A stretch of 43,701 bases of DNA from Olavius algarvensis Delta 4 endosymbiont (lineage in GTDB: Bacteria; Desulfobacterota; Desulfobacteria; Desulfobacterales; CAJINA01), in assembly GCA_905176665.1 (NCBI GenBank), contig CAJINA010000179.1, positions 1-43,701 of the forward strand, read 5' to 3'. Numbering within the stretch: position 1 is the first letter of the stretch; each line of letters begins with the position of its first letter. The notes beneath the pieces are model-generated. The model ran no database searches, was not told the DNA's origin, and was given only the letters and a program-made list of their open reading frames with translations. Shown piece after piece: positions 8,064-17,801 of the stretch. The position numbers and the translations under genes were made by a program.

Positions 8064-9521
8064 CTATTCTACTGAGTAGACATCCACGGATTCACGCTTC
8101 CCCCTGATTGCATGGTTACCCATAGACCGTAAAGACACATCGCTTTGCAGAATGCGTTGACGGGTCTCACCGCTGATCAGTATGTTGGTCGCCAACTGTT
8201 TGTTGAGGGTCTGGAGCCGGGAGGCCAGATTCACGGTATCGCCCAGCATGCTGTAGGTCTTGCGCTGCTCGCTGCCCACGTTGCCCGCCAATACATTGCC
8301 GCTGTGAATGCCGATACCGTGCCGAATATCGTTCTCGCCCTGTTTGCGGCGCTTGTCGTTGAACTGCGCCAAGGCCGCCCGCATGGCCAGCGCTGCGGCC
8401 AAAGCATGATCGGCATGATCCGGGTCGGGCTCGGGGGCGCCAAAAACAGCCTCAATTTCGTCGCCGACGAATTGCAAAACTACCCCGCCGTTCTGGCGGA
8501 CAACCCGCTCCATGGCCGTAAAATACTGGTTCAGCATCTCCACGACCTCCCGGGGGCTGTGCTTTTCCGCAAATCCGGTGTAGTCGCGCAGATCACAAAA
8601 AAGAACGGTGACATCAATCAAGTCCCCGGTCGGTGCGATGGAATCGTCCAGGATTTTGCGGCTGACTTCCGGGGAGACATACTGGTCGAAGCTGGCCCGA
8701 CAAAAATCGCGTTCTTTCAACCCTTCCATCATCTGGTTGGTTTTCTCGGCCACCCGGGCAAACTCATCCCCCGACACAATCGGCACCTGCGTTTCTAGAT
8801 TGCCCCGGCTGATCTCGTCCATGGCGGTAAGTTGGGTGTCTATGATTTCTTTAAGGTTGGCCGCATAGCGGCGCACCACGACCAGGGCAATGCCCAGCAT
8901 GACACACAGGGCGAACGCGATTTCCTTGAAGATGCCCCAGTAGATCTCCGGCCGGGAAAAGTCTTGGCCAATCAAGTAGTAAACATCCAGCAGGACCATC
9001 AGCAAAATCGCCAACGCAATCATGCCGACCACCGAAAAAATCAGAATTAAGATTTTTTTGCTCACGGTGAGGTGCCGCCCCACCGGCATGGTAAAACTGC
9101 GACGCCCCTTGAGGTGGCGAACAATCCTGCGTTCAGATGACAAGTAACTGAGCATGCCGCTAAACAGGCCAAAAGCCCCACAACCAACCAGAACTTTCAC
9201 ACTTGTGGACATGTACGGGATGAAAAACCCGTAGTAGATAATGACCATTGCCAGGCCGGCCACACACCAGGCAATCAAGTCGGCGGCAAACGCTTGTCGG
9301 GGCAGGCGAAAGATCTGTTGCACGGGCAGATCGCCCCCGGCCAGGGCCGTTGTCTTGCGCTGGAACAGCCACAGGCGCCAGGGCAGCACTGCCAGGACGG
9401 GACCGTAGGAAATCAGGGCGGCCTTTGCATACCCGAGGCCGTCTAGAAATGGTCAGACCTGGGCGCCGTAGACTACCAGGACGGCCGTAAATGAAAGGTA
9501 AACGGTAATTAGTTCAAACAT
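8064..9521 (-). CDS. Membrane-bound adenylate/guanylate cyclase with an in-frame TGA at codon 23
   Basis: A class III nucleotide cyclase: N-terminal membrane segments, a HAMP-like linker, and a catalytic domain with metal aspartates in LFCDLRDYTGF (D310) and QFVGDEIEAVFG (D354), plus the purine-binding region TYSMLGDTVNLASRL (numbered from the full start). A homologous-looking N-terminus starts at ATG 9521 and runs through one membrane helix to TGA 9455-9453, then continues in the same frame (PFLDGLGYAKAALISYGP) into the rest. The longest uninterrupted frame starts at GTG 9389 and lacks the first helix. The TGA could be a mutated Trp codon or a recoded codon. A six-base-pair hairpin (9441-9419) follows it, at SECIS-like distance but with an 11-base loop. 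Product: cAMP or cGMP; the substrate residue is not decided. Confidence 0.85.
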
Positions 9522-9662
9522 AGTGGTTTTCTTTGTATGTTTTGGGATGGTATCTTTATCTAGCCTATAAAAATCGGCCGCGCACGTCAATGCCGGTCTA
9601 ACTTTGTGACCCTGTTCCCATTTTAGCGGGCAAAATGCCCGGATCAGATGTAGCCAGGGTAG

Positions 9663-9692
9663 CGCCTGCCGAAAGCCGCCTTTCGGCAGGCG
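9663..9692. repeat. Perfect 13-bp palindrome (REP-like)
   Basis: CGCCTGCCGAAAG (9663-9675) pairs perfectly with CTTTCGGCAGGCG (9680-9692) around CCGC. It lies between the two minus-strand signalling genes, has no T-tract, and is much GC-richer than its surroundings. It looks like a repetitive extragenic palindrome unit. Confidence 0.6.
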
Positions 9693-9723
9693 GTCGGCGG
9701 CGGGCGGGTTGTGAAAGTGTTCT

Positions 9724-9750
9724 AAAAAAAATGGCAGCTGCCATTTTTTT
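9724..9750. terminator. Bidirectional terminator downstream of the 7TM kinase
   Basis: Eight A, TGGCAGCTGCCA and seven T form one continuous palindrome (9724-9750), giving a short GC stem followed by a U-run on either strand. On the minus strand it follows the kinase stop codon by about 40 bases. Confidence 0.65.
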
Positions 9751-9789
9751 ATTGAAACCAGGCTCTCATTTCAGGCAGACCGGTCGGTG

Positions 9790-12771
9790 TCAGGCTTGGC
9801 TGTGGGGTCGCTGCAGCTCTTTTTGGATCGCCCGGCCAAGATCTTCCTTGCGGTAAGGCTTCTTGAGATAACCACCGGCCCCGATCCGCAGGACCTCGCG
9901 GACCCGTTCGGTTTCTGAGTAGCCACTGGCAATGATCGCCTTCTGGTACGGGTGGATTTCCTTGATGCGACGGTAAGTCTCCAGACCATCGATCCCAGGG
10001 TCCATGATCATGTCCAACACGAGAATGTCCACCCGGGTGTTGCGCAGATATTCGATGGCCTCTTCACCGCCGGGCACCGCCACCGGTCGATACCCCATTT
10101 TTTTCAGCATGTGGGCCGCAATGATTCGCTGGGTGCCGACGTCATCGACCACCAGGACACTCTCACCGAAGCCCATATAGTCTCGTGCCGGCTGACTCTC
10201 TTCGACAGGGTCGGCGCACTCTTCCGGTACCGGGAAATACAGCTTGAAGCGGGACCCGCCGTCTACCTGGCTGTCTACCAGGATGGTGCCCTTGTGATCC
10301 TCCACGGTCCCCCACACGACGGTCATCCCCAGCCCGGATCCACTGCGGCCCATTTTTTTACTGGTGAAGAACGGTTCATAAATTCGGGTCAGATCTTCCG
10401 CTGGGATACCGACCCCATCATCAGCCACCGTCAGGGTCAGGTAGCGCCCGGGAGCAACGTCATGAACAATCGCCGCCTGGGCGACAACGGTCTCAAACGC
10501 GGTGGCGATGGTTACCCGCCCGCGCCCCTCGATCGATTCATACGCATTGGTCACCAAGTTCATCAGGGCCTTGGAAAGATGGACCGACGATCCGCTTATC
10601 CCCGGCAGAACTGCTTCCAGTTGGGTTTCCAATACCACCGCGGGATAGCCTTTCTGCAAACGGTGGTGTTCCGGGCTTTCCAGATACTCCTGCACGATCT
10701 GGTTCATTCCCAGCGTATCGTTAACCGGTACGCCGCGGCGCGCCAGCGTCAGCAAATCATTGACGACGGCAGCGGCCTTTTCACCGGAGCGTTTGATATC
10801 CGAAAGGGCCTGGTAGAGCGGTTCATCCTCGGTCATGTCCTCGAGCAGCAAATCAGGGTAGCTGGCGATCCCGGACAAAATATTATTGAGGTCGTGGGCC
10901 ACGCCGCCGGCCAGGGTGCCCAAGGCCTCCATCTTTTTGGCGTTCATCAACTGCTGCTGAAGCCGGGCCTGCTCCAATTCGGCCATTTTGACCTCGGTGA
11001 CATCCCGGATGATCCCTCGAAAACCCACCTTGTGGTTGTTTTTGTCATACATCACTGAAGCCCGGGTCTCGGCAAACAGGCGCAGGCCGTCACGCCTGAT
11101 CAATTCACGTGACATGGGCAGCCTCAGGGCGCCGGTGTTGAAAATACGCCTAAAATACGCATTGACTTCATCGGCCTGCTCCGGCTCCAGGAATTCCCGA
11201 AAATTGATACCGGTCAGGTCTTCGTCGCCGGCCCCCAGGATATCGGCGAACACGTCATTGTATGACAAGACCGTCCCCTCGAGGTCTACTTCGTAGAACC
11301 CTTCATTGATGCTTTCGAGCAGAATGCGATATTTTTCCTCGGTATGCTCCCGCTGGGCAATCTCTTCAGACAGCTCGGCCGTCCGCTGGACCAGGTCATC
11401 CCTGAGATCGGATATGCGCTGGTACATGGCGGCGTTGGCCAGGGACACCGCCGCGGCCCGGGTAATATTGTCAATGAGCCGCACCTCATCGTGTGAAAGG
11501 GGTTTGCGGTTGGTTTTTTCGGGTAAAAAAACCAGGCCCATCAGGCGCTCATCGTGCACCACCGGGATCAGATACGCCGCCTCCATGGTATCCATGAATT
11601 CGATCAATTTCTGCCGTACTTCGGCGGTCTGGGGTTGCGAGGCGATCAAGTTGCGGTCCACCATGCGCCCACGGTCTGTCAGCCAGGAGCCCAGCTCCGA
11701 ATCCAGGTTCAGCCGCAGCCCCTGGGCATTTTGAAAAGTCACCGACTCGGGCGCCACCACATAGAAATTGAACCCCGGCATGGCCAGGTGTTTGTGAAAG
11801 AAGCGGGCAAAGGCCCGCTCGAATTGGGCCAGGTTCCGCAGGGAGAAAATGCTTTCGAAAAAAGCAATCTCGGCCTGTTCCAGACTGATCCGCGACTTTT
11901 CGAAAGTGCGATCGAGCACCGGCTGAATCTTTTTCAGGCCGATCAGGTTGAGGCCGAACCAGATGAGCAGCACCAGTAGCAGCGGGGCATCCGCCATCCT
12001 ATGCAAAACCGGTCGTAAGGCTAAAAACAAAATGGCATTGGGTAAAATGAACAATGAGGCCGCCGCCAGACCGTGAACGGTCTTGTGCAGCATATCCCGG
12101 AAACCCAGCAATCGAAATTTTAAAGCGGCATATCCGAGGATCACCAGGGGAATGAAGGCAAAGTTGCCCATGGGGTAAAAATCGTATCCGCTGATGGCCG
12201 GAATATTCATCAGGGTCAGGCAGGCGGATATGATCAGAGCCGTTAAAAAATATTTATTGCGTCGCCTTACCAGTGGATTGGTTTCCCAGGCCAGACTCTT
12301 CCAGAAAATCCAGATTGCATATCCCAGAACCACAAAACCGAAGGCGCCGAACAGGTGAAAGGCGATCTCCCCGCGGGCAATGTACCCCCAGTCAAAGCGA
12401 CGCAGACCGCTGAAATAGTAGTCGGTCGGGGTGGTCAGGGCCAGCAAGGCGCAGATCAAAAAGGTCGCCCGAATCAATCAGGGCCGTCGGACACCCAGCA
12501 AACTATGAAAGGCTACCAGATAGACTAATGGTGTGAAAACATAGAAAAAATGAATGCCACGCTCAATGGTCAGCAGGGCCGTTTCGTCGGGAATCAGATG
12601 GTGGCAGATAAAGGCCGTCGGCAAAAGGGCCAGAAATAGAAAAAGAACGGCCAGTTGGAGATTCTGGTGACCGGGCCATCCCCGACGCAGCGCTGATGCC
12701 ACGGCCAGCCACAGACTCGCAAACAGGGACAGCAGCGGGGGAACGATGTACATGGATATCGTCAGCTTCAA
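9790..12771 (-). CDS. 7TM-GAF-PAS hybrid histidine kinase with an in-frame TGA at codon 98
   Basis: TTG 12771 (GGGGG just upstream) opens a frame of 993 codons interrupted once by TGA 12480-12478; the next codon is TTG. Before the TGA are three membrane helices (MYIVPPLLSLFASLWLAVA and two more). After it come LIRATFLICALLALTTPTDYY and further helices, together a 7TM-type sensor. Then follow GAF (about 305-450), PAS (about 480-595), HisKA with GGVAHDLNN (H626), HATPase (NAYES, DDGVGIP, SGSGLGM) and a receiver domain with D920 (LVLDMIMD). The stop splits the membrane domain in a place that homologous helices would bridge, most simply a TGG(Trp)-to-TGA change. Reinitiation at the adjacent TTG could still make the 895-residue kinase. 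No SECIS-like stem is evident. Confidence 0.88.
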
Positions 12772-13056
12772 ATAGCCCCCTTAGTTCAACTATCTAAATT
12801 CATTGCACCTATAGTCGGAAATTGCCTAAAAATGCAACCCTTACGAATATGCGGTTCCAAACCCCATACCCCCAGTCGTTTGTATCGGTAAAAACAGACC
12901 TGACTTTAATTTACCCGCCGGAATTTCTAACCCATTCAAAACACAAATTAAACACCTTCCCGGCATCCTTGCCTTGACAAAGGTCCAAGCATGAACATTT
13001 TTTTAGTGAAATGAATTTTTATGGACTGAAAAAAATACTGCTAACAGGAAGGAAAT

Positions 13057-13233
13057 ATGCAAGTAAAATATGTATGTGATAATAAATCCTGCCGCTTTGG
13101 ATCGGACCATCCTTATGAATTGATGGTCTCGACTGAATCTATTATGGATGAAAAGAATATCGCCACATTCTTCTGCCCCCATTGCAACGAAAAGCTGAAA
13201 TGTGAAGATGACAGCTGCCTTACGGCAGCCTGA
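13057..13233 (+). CDS. Small zinc-ribbon-like protein (58 residues)
   Basis: ATG 13057, preceded by AGGAAGGA, runs to TGA 13231-13233. The 58 residues have cysteines at C7, C12, C40, C43, C49 and C54. The pattern VCDNKSC...FFCPHCNEKLKCEDDSC resembles a paired zinc ribbon or rubredoxin-like knuckle, suggesting a small metal-binding protein. Codon use is AT-richer than in its neighbours. A TTGACA hexamer lies at 12974-12979, but no clear -10 follows. Function unknown. The 285-base gap before it and the gap after it hold no other gene I can support. Confidence 0.65.
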   Translation: MQVKYVCDNKSCRFGSDHPYELMVSTESIMDEKNIATFFCPHCNEKLKCEDDSCLTAA

Positions 13234-13517
13234 ATTATGTAATTTGAGGTAATCGCTACCTGGTTTGATTCATTATCTGTCGGGCGGTGATAGAGAGCCC
13301 CAGGAATACCCGGTTAAAGCTGACCCGGTGCATCATCGTCCCCCGAAAGTTCCCCTAGCAGAACCAACCTTCTGCTCATCGTCTTCTAACATTCCTGATC
13401 TATTCTATCTGCAATTATCAATACGGCCTCCCTTTAAAACCATGCTCATCAGGCAATCGGGACGATCCTTTGCAGGCAAGGTTAAATCGGAAGCCCCGAA
13501 TCGACGGTTTGGCGTGG

Positions 13518-13715
13518 ATGAAAATTTTTGCAGTTATCTTTATCATGCAACTTTGGGTTATTTCTGTCTTTACCTTTGCAAACAGGCGTAAGACAGCCTC
13601 CTCTGGCAAGGAAGCAACCATTAACGTAAAGGATCTGGTTTTCCAGTTATACTTTAAGCCGAGCGGCCTGGGCGTCCTGGGATGGATCGGCCTGTTAATG
13701 GCCAACGCTGCCTGA
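13518..13715 (+). CDS. Possible small membrane protein
   Basis: From ATG 13518 the frame encodes 65 residues with an N-terminal hydrophobic helix (MKIFAVIFIMQLWVISVF), a charged middle (NRRKTASSGKEATINVKD) and a second hydrophobic stretch (GLGVLGWIGLLMANAA). The frame is open from a TTG at 13470, but the upstream part is unconvincing. There is no clear ribosome binding site and no recognised family, so this is a low-confidence gene. Confidence 0.35.
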   Translation: MKIFAVIFIMQLWVISVFTFANRRKTASSGKEATINVKDLVFQLYFKPSGLGVLGWIGLLMANAA

Positions 13716-13846
13716 GGTGGCGACGAACAAATCGACGGGAAAGACCGCCACCAACCGGCCAGCCTCGCAGTTTTTGCTTTTCAAGCGCAAATCATGCTAT
13801 CTATCCGCATCTAATCGAATCTCACCCGACACACGAGGAGATGCGC

Positions 13847-14377
13847 ATGCAGAAACTGGCTGCCGTTCTGATTATAATCCTGCTGATCGCCCCTTCCGTT
13901 GGGGCTGAACCAGAATCCGTCAAATTCACCCCGGATTGTGAGTTTACCGTCACCTTTCCCGGAAAAATCTCGACCAAGGCAAACAGGGGCTCCGCAAATT
14001 CGCATCAACCCTGGCTTCACATACGCGATATTGAATTTTTAGCCAAGCATTATGAAATATCCGCCATTTGCCGGCCGATCGATCCGCGGGGACGTGAATT
14101 CGAACTCCTCATGTTCTATCGCAACATGGAAAAGGAGGCCCGGCGGCTTCAGATTGCCAAGCCGCAGACCGCGGTGAAGCAGGACCCCCGGCGCCAGATG
14201 GTACTGGGGGAGTGGCAGGGTTACACCCGTGATTTCGCCAAAAAGCCCGTCACCGTGAACGGCCGCTATATCCTGGGCCGGCATTCCAAGCTTATGATGC
14301 TGGTGGCCACTCCGGGAAAACATCCCCAGCCATCCGCCCTGATCACCGGTTTTTTCAAATCCGTACGGCGAAAATAA
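13847..14377 (+). CDS. Exported protein of unknown function (176 residues)
   Basis: ATG 13847 is chosen because GAGGAG (13835-13840) lies six bases before it; the open frame runs back to 13682 but that part is not protein-like. A signal peptide covers about residues 1-20 (AAVLIIILLIAPSVGA-EP). The mature part has an alternating beta pattern (CEFTVTFPGKI, EISAICRPIDP, REFELLMFYRNME, KLMMLVATPG) and ends in FFKSVRRK. The layout resembles small periplasmic proteins that measure or bind something at the membrane, but no family is recognised. It is followed after 130 bases by the transglutaminase-like gene. Confidence 0.65.
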   Translation: MQKLAAVLIIILLIAPSVGAEPESVKFTPDCEFTVTFPGKISTKANRGSANSHQPWLHIRDIEFLAKHYEISAICRPIDPRGREFELLMFYRNMEKEARRLQIAKPQTAVKQDPRRQMVLGEWQGYTRDFAKKPVTVNGRYILGRHSKLMMLVATPGKHPQPSALITGFFKSVRRK

Positions 14378-14507
14378 GAAGGTGTGATTGCAGTGCCCTT
14401 GCATCGGGCCGCGCGATTGTTATCATTAGCTCATATTGGGGCCTGACTGATATCAAATAATGGGCCCGTATACTGACGGCAGACACCCAATCTGCAAAGG
14501 AAACTCG

Positions 14508-15101
14508 ATGGACCAACTGACCGTACTCCCCGATCATCCTATTTCCTCGTCCGGAATTATTTCGCAAAAATTCCAAAACCTCGGCATCACCGATTTCCAA
14601 GACGCCTGCCGGTATGTACACGAACTCCCTTACGGCTACAATTCGGATAAGAATGATCTAATGATTCTGTTCAAAGAAAATATGGGTACCTGCACCACCA
14701 AGCACGCAGTCATCGGCACCCTGGCCGCAGAGCTCGGTCTGCCGGTGGCCAAAAATGTGGGGATCTACCGGATGACCGAAGCGCTTGTGACCGGGACGAA
14801 TGTAATCCTGGACAAGTACCAAATGCCCAACGTCCCGATGCTGCACTGTTTTCTGGTCTACGATCGTTACCGGGTCGACCTGACCGAGGGGAATAACAAC
14901 GGAAAGAACCGTGCCATCGACGAATTTCTTTTCACCCAGGAGGTTATCCCCAATATCCCGTCCAAGGATGAATACTTGCTTTACCGCAAGGCCCTGAAGG
15001 GACGCATCCTGACCATGGATGAATATGCCGGCCTCGCAATGAAGCGTATTCTGCAGGCCCGGGAGGAGGGCTTGGTGCTGCTGAAAGAAAACGTTAAATA
15101 A
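14508..15101 (+). CDS. Transglutaminase-like (papain-fold) cytoplasmic protein, tentative
   Basis: ATG 14508 has AAAGGA about seven bases upstream; the protein is 197 residues with no signal peptide. The region MGTCTTKHAVIGTLAAELGLPVAKNVG matches the nucleophile helix of transglutaminase-like folds (Cys followed by a helix and GLP). The later HCFLVYDRYRVDLTEG offers the His and Asp. A Cys-His-Asp triad in this order is typical of the superfamily, but the similarity is motif-level only. Substrate unknown. It stands alone between secreted-protein genes. Confidence 0.55.
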   Translation: MDQLTVLPDHPISSSGIISQKFQNLGITDFQDACRYVHELPYGYNSDKNDLMILFKENMGTCTTKHAVIGTLAAELGLPVAKNVGIYRMTEALVTGTNVILDKYQMPNVPMLHCFLVYDRYRVDLTEGNNNGKNRAIDEFLFTQEVIPNIPSKDEYLLYRKALKGRILTMDEYAGLAMKRILQAREEGLVLLKENVK

Positions 15102-15213
15102 CTAAAACCTGCTTCTTACGCCCTGGACGGGGCGCGCGATTGGTAACCCGCAGAACATGTCTACAGCTTGACTTGGCCCAGAGAAACGCTGGGTTGACTC
15201 GGACGGAACGCCC

Positions 15214-16305
15214 TTGAAAGTACTACACATTGTCACACTCTATATACTCCTGATGCTGGCCTGCCCGGCACCGATCCTGGCGGAAGCATTCGACGAGGAT
15301 GCCTGGCGACGGGCGGTTGCGAACCAGTCCATCGAAAAGCTCTATGCGCCTCACTACCAAGACGGCAAATATTTCAATCCCTGGATGCCCATGCCAGATA
15401 AAACATTCGGGCGTTTTCTAAAATGGCGCTTTTCAAAATCCGCCCCCTATACCGACGAGGAGAAGAAATATAAAGCCGCGGTTATTCCCGGGTTGAAAGA
15501 GCGTATCCTGGGCCTTCATAGAGACAAGGATTTCATCACCTGGATTGGCCACGCCACCTTCCTGATCCGCCTGCGGGGTCAGTACTGGTTGACCGATCCC
15601 ATGTTCTCCGACAGAGCCCTGTTGCCGAAACGGATCAGCCCACCGGCCATGCCGGTTGAGGATCTCAAGGCCCTGAATGGGCCAATCAGCGTTCTCATCT
15701 CCCATAGTCACTACGACCACCTCGATGTGGATAGTATAAAAGCCCTGCCGCATAGAACCCGCATATACGTACCACCGGGGTTGAAAGCCTATATCAAAAC
15801 CTTTTTCTCTGGGGAGGTTCGGGAAATCGACTGGTGGGAAAACGTCGAATTCACCGGTGGTTTCAAACTGGTGAGCCTGCCGGCCCAGCACTGGTCCCGG
15901 CGGTTCCGTCAACCAACCGATTCGACCCTTTGGGCCAGCTACCTCCTGGCCTCTCCGGATGTTCAGATTTACTTCGGTGGTGACAGCGGCTACTTTGTCG
16001 GCTACCGTGAATTCGGACGGCGCTTTCCGGGCATCGACTACGCCCTGATGCCGGTCACTGCCTACGATCCGCGCTGGTTCATGCACTATAACCACATGAA
16101 CGCTCCGGAAGCTTTGCAGGCCTTTGCCGATCTCGGGGCCCGCGTTTTCATCCCTACCCAGTGGGGCGCCTTTCACCTGGGGGACAACCCGTCCGGGAAA
16201 CCGGCCCTGGATCTCTTGCGGTTACAGCGATCTCGAAACCTGGACCCTGCCCGCCACCCTATCTTTGCCATCGGCGAGCTCATGGTCCTGCGATCAGCCT
16301 TTTGA
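15214..16305 (+). CDS. Exported MBL-fold hydrolase (UlaG / NAPE-PLD-like)
   Basis: 363 residues from TTG 15214. A signal peptide covers about residues 1-23 (IVTLYILLMLACPAPILA). The metallo-beta-lactamase fold is marked by TWIGHATFLIRLRGQYWLTDP (109-129), the metal motif HSHYDHLD (H164, H166, D168, H169), a later AQHWSRR, YFGGDSGYF with the bridging Asp, and the HYNHMNAPEA histidine. This arrangement matches the UlaG/NAPE-phospholipase D branch, whose members hydrolyse phosphodiester or lactone bonds. The actual substrate is unknown. No Shine-Dalgarno is obvious, and the gene is monocistronic. Confidence 0.85.
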   Translation: MKVLHIVTLYILLMLACPAPILAEAFDEDAWRRAVANQSIEKLYAPHYQDGKYFNPWMPMPDKTFGRFLKWRFSKSAPYTDEEKKYKAAVIPGLKERILGLHRDKDFITWIGHATFLIRLRGQYWLTDPMFSDRALLPKRISPPAMPVEDLKALNGPISVLISHSHYDHLDVDSIKALPHRTRIYVPPGLKAYIKTFFSGEVREIDWWENVEFTGGFKLVSLPAQHWSRRFRQPTDSTLWASYLLASPDVQIYFGGDSGYFVGYREFGRRFPGIDYALMPVTAYDPRWFMHYNHMNAPEALQAFADLGARVFIPTQWGAFHLGDNPSGKPALDLLRLQRSRNLDPARHPIFAIGELMVLRSAF

Positions 16306-16356
16306 GCAGCATGACATACTGGCGGGTAACACCAGTCGACAGCGATTGAATTCTGG

Positions 16357-16385
16357 TTGACAAACGCAGGACCTGTCTATTAGAA
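16357..16385 (+). promoter_or_regulatory. Candidate promoter of the first hairpin-protein gene
   Basis: A consensus TTGACA (16357-16362) is followed after 17 bases by TTAGAA (16380-16385), a moderate -10. The gap 16306-16533 holds no gene. The remaining leader ends in CAGGAGG before the ATG at 16534. Confidence 0.35.
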
Positions 16386-16533
16386 CTTATAGAAATTACA
16401 CACTTTTCCCACAAAGGCCTTATTTCCCACCCTGCCCCAGGGGATGCAATGATCGATTTGGCACAGGCAACCAGCTTGGTTTGCCCGCAACCACTGCCTG
16501 AGGCCACAGAACATAATTTTCAGGAGGCACGCT

Positions 16534-17727
16534 ATGGCACTAACAGTAACTTGTAAGGGAGAATACAAAATCCCGGACACCAAGGATATCAAATGCCCAA
16601 CCATCAAAGTAGAGGTGGTGGCAACGTTTGACGACAACAACCCGGTCGAGCAGGCGAAACATGCTTACTACAAGCAGAATGCCCAGAAAGTGCTCGACAA
16701 GGAACTCCAGGCGCGCGGGAAACAATTTATTGACCCGATTAAAGATGCCCAGCAGAAAGTCGACAACCTGCGCAACATTATTCAAAACCTGGAAAAGATG
16801 CAGATGGGCAATGTGACCAAATGGGCCAAGCTGCCGGAGCTGCATAAGCAACTGGTAAACGAAAAGAAGCATCTTGAAGAGTTTTTAAAGGTCGCAAAAA
16901 GCTCCATTGACCAGGCTGTCCGGAGCATCCAGAGCTTCGAGGCGGATCGATGGCTGGAAGCCGTTGATACCAAAGGGCACGACATTGCCGTCAAGAAACT
17001 CAAGAGCAAGGCAACCTGGAAGAAAGTAAAGCTGGGATTAAAAGTATTCCTGGTTGGGGCGGTCATCCTGACCACTGCGGCCGTGGGCATTGCGGCCAGC
17101 GTGGTCACTCTGAATCCCGGGCCGCTGGCCCTGGCAGCCGTCATTATTGGCGCTGTGGTTTCGGGTTCCAGTGCATTAATATCGGTTGGCAAGCTCATCA
17201 AAAAGAACTGGATGAGCGAATCCAAAGTTATGAAAAAGATCGGCGCAGATTTGGCCGCTCTGGGTAAAGTGACGGATGAAATCAAAACCAAGCGCACGCC
17301 GCAGCTTAAAAAACACTTGCTGGAATTGGCCACCTATAGGGCGGACCGTGCGAAAGCCATCCGAGATATGGATGCACAAATTACGGATATGGAGAAGGCG
17401 ACGGTGGATCTGCAGAAGAAGTTCAACGACGCGGTTAAAAACAACCTGAAAGGCGCCAATGATAGGATGAAGACCCTGAATGAGTTTAAAAGTGCCATCA
17501 AGCAGCTCAAGGCCGCAAAGCAGAGACTGGACACCGAGGATAAAGCCGCCCAGAAACTTATCAAAGACAGCCAGGACGTCTTGGGTGATTATGATAAACT
17601 CGGTACCGAGACCATAAAAGGCCTGCCAACCACCTGGGACAAGCTGCGTGGGAACCTGGGCGGCGGCACTGAAAATACGGCGAACTTACTTTCCCAGACC
17701 GTAAACCTGGCGGCGGGATTGAAATAA
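16534..17727 (+). CDS. Long-helix protein with central hydrophobic hairpin (paralog A), alpha-PFT-like architecture
   Basis: 397 residues; CAGGAGG lies seven bases before ATG 16534. There is no signal peptide. A short beta-rich start (LTVTCKGEYKIP, IKVEVVATFDD) is followed by long helices (40-160). A 50-residue hydrophobic stretch (168-218) is broken by the turn NPGP (194-197), and coiled coil follows to the end. The protein is paralogous to the one at 18404-19582: YYKQNAQKVLDKELQA aligns with YYKKNYQKLFTKKLEA, both have KKxKS...WKKV before the hydrophobic hairpin, and the hairpin sits at the same position. A soluble coiled-coil rod with a mid-sequence membrane hairpin is the plan of ClyA/Hbl/Xax-type pore formers. 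That role is inference from architecture only. Confidence 0.75.
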   Translation: MALTVTCKGEYKIPDTKDIKCPTIKVEVVATFDDNNPVEQAKHAYYKQNAQKVLDKELQARGKQFIDPIKDAQQKVDNLRNIIQNLEKMQMGNVTKWAKLPELHKQLVNEKKHLEEFLKVAKSSIDQAVRSIQSFEADRWLEAVDTKGHDIAVKKLKSKATWKKVKLGLKVFLVGAVILTTAAVGIAASVVTLNPGPLALAAVIIGAVVSGSSALISVGKLIKKNWMSESKVMKKIGADLAALGKVTDEIKTKRTPQLKKHLLELATYRADRAKAIRDMDAQITDMEKATVDLQKKFNDAVKNNLKGANDRMKTLNEFKSAIKQLKAAKQRLDTEDKAAQKLIKDSQDVLGDYDKLGTETIKGLPTTWDKLRGNLGGGTENTANLLSQTVNLAAGLK

Positions 17728-17757
17728 GGGCTTTTTACCGCAGCGTAGCCTTTTTTC
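17726..17757 (+). terminator. Terminator after paralog A
   Basis: AAGGGCT (17726-17732) overlaps the stop codon and pairs with AGCCTT (17747-17752) with one bulged G, then runs into TTTTTTCT. It is a modest intrinsic terminator facing the convergent efpL gene. Confidence 0.5.
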
Positions 17758-17801
17758 TAAACAACGTTCGGCACGCTGACGATACCAGCCCGTGCTTTAG
17801 T

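Noticed and set aside
9952..11058. 368-codon plus-strand frame opposite the 7TM kinase
   Set aside because: Antisense shadow of the HATPase/HisKA region. It has no ribosome binding site or protein-like motifs.
12478..12480. Kinase TGA as selenocysteine
   Set aside because: The following 45 bases give only a weak four-base-pair stem with a large loop, and Sec has no obvious role in this membrane helix region. A Trp-to-stop change or reinitiation is more likely.
13231..13233. TGA of the zinc-ribbon-like protein as a readthrough codon
   Set aside because: The same frame reaches TAA two codons later and no hairpin follows.
16440..16490. TTTGGCACAGGCA as a sigma-54 promoter (TGGCAC-N5-TTGC)
   Set aside because: The -24 half matches but the -12 half (ACCA) does not.
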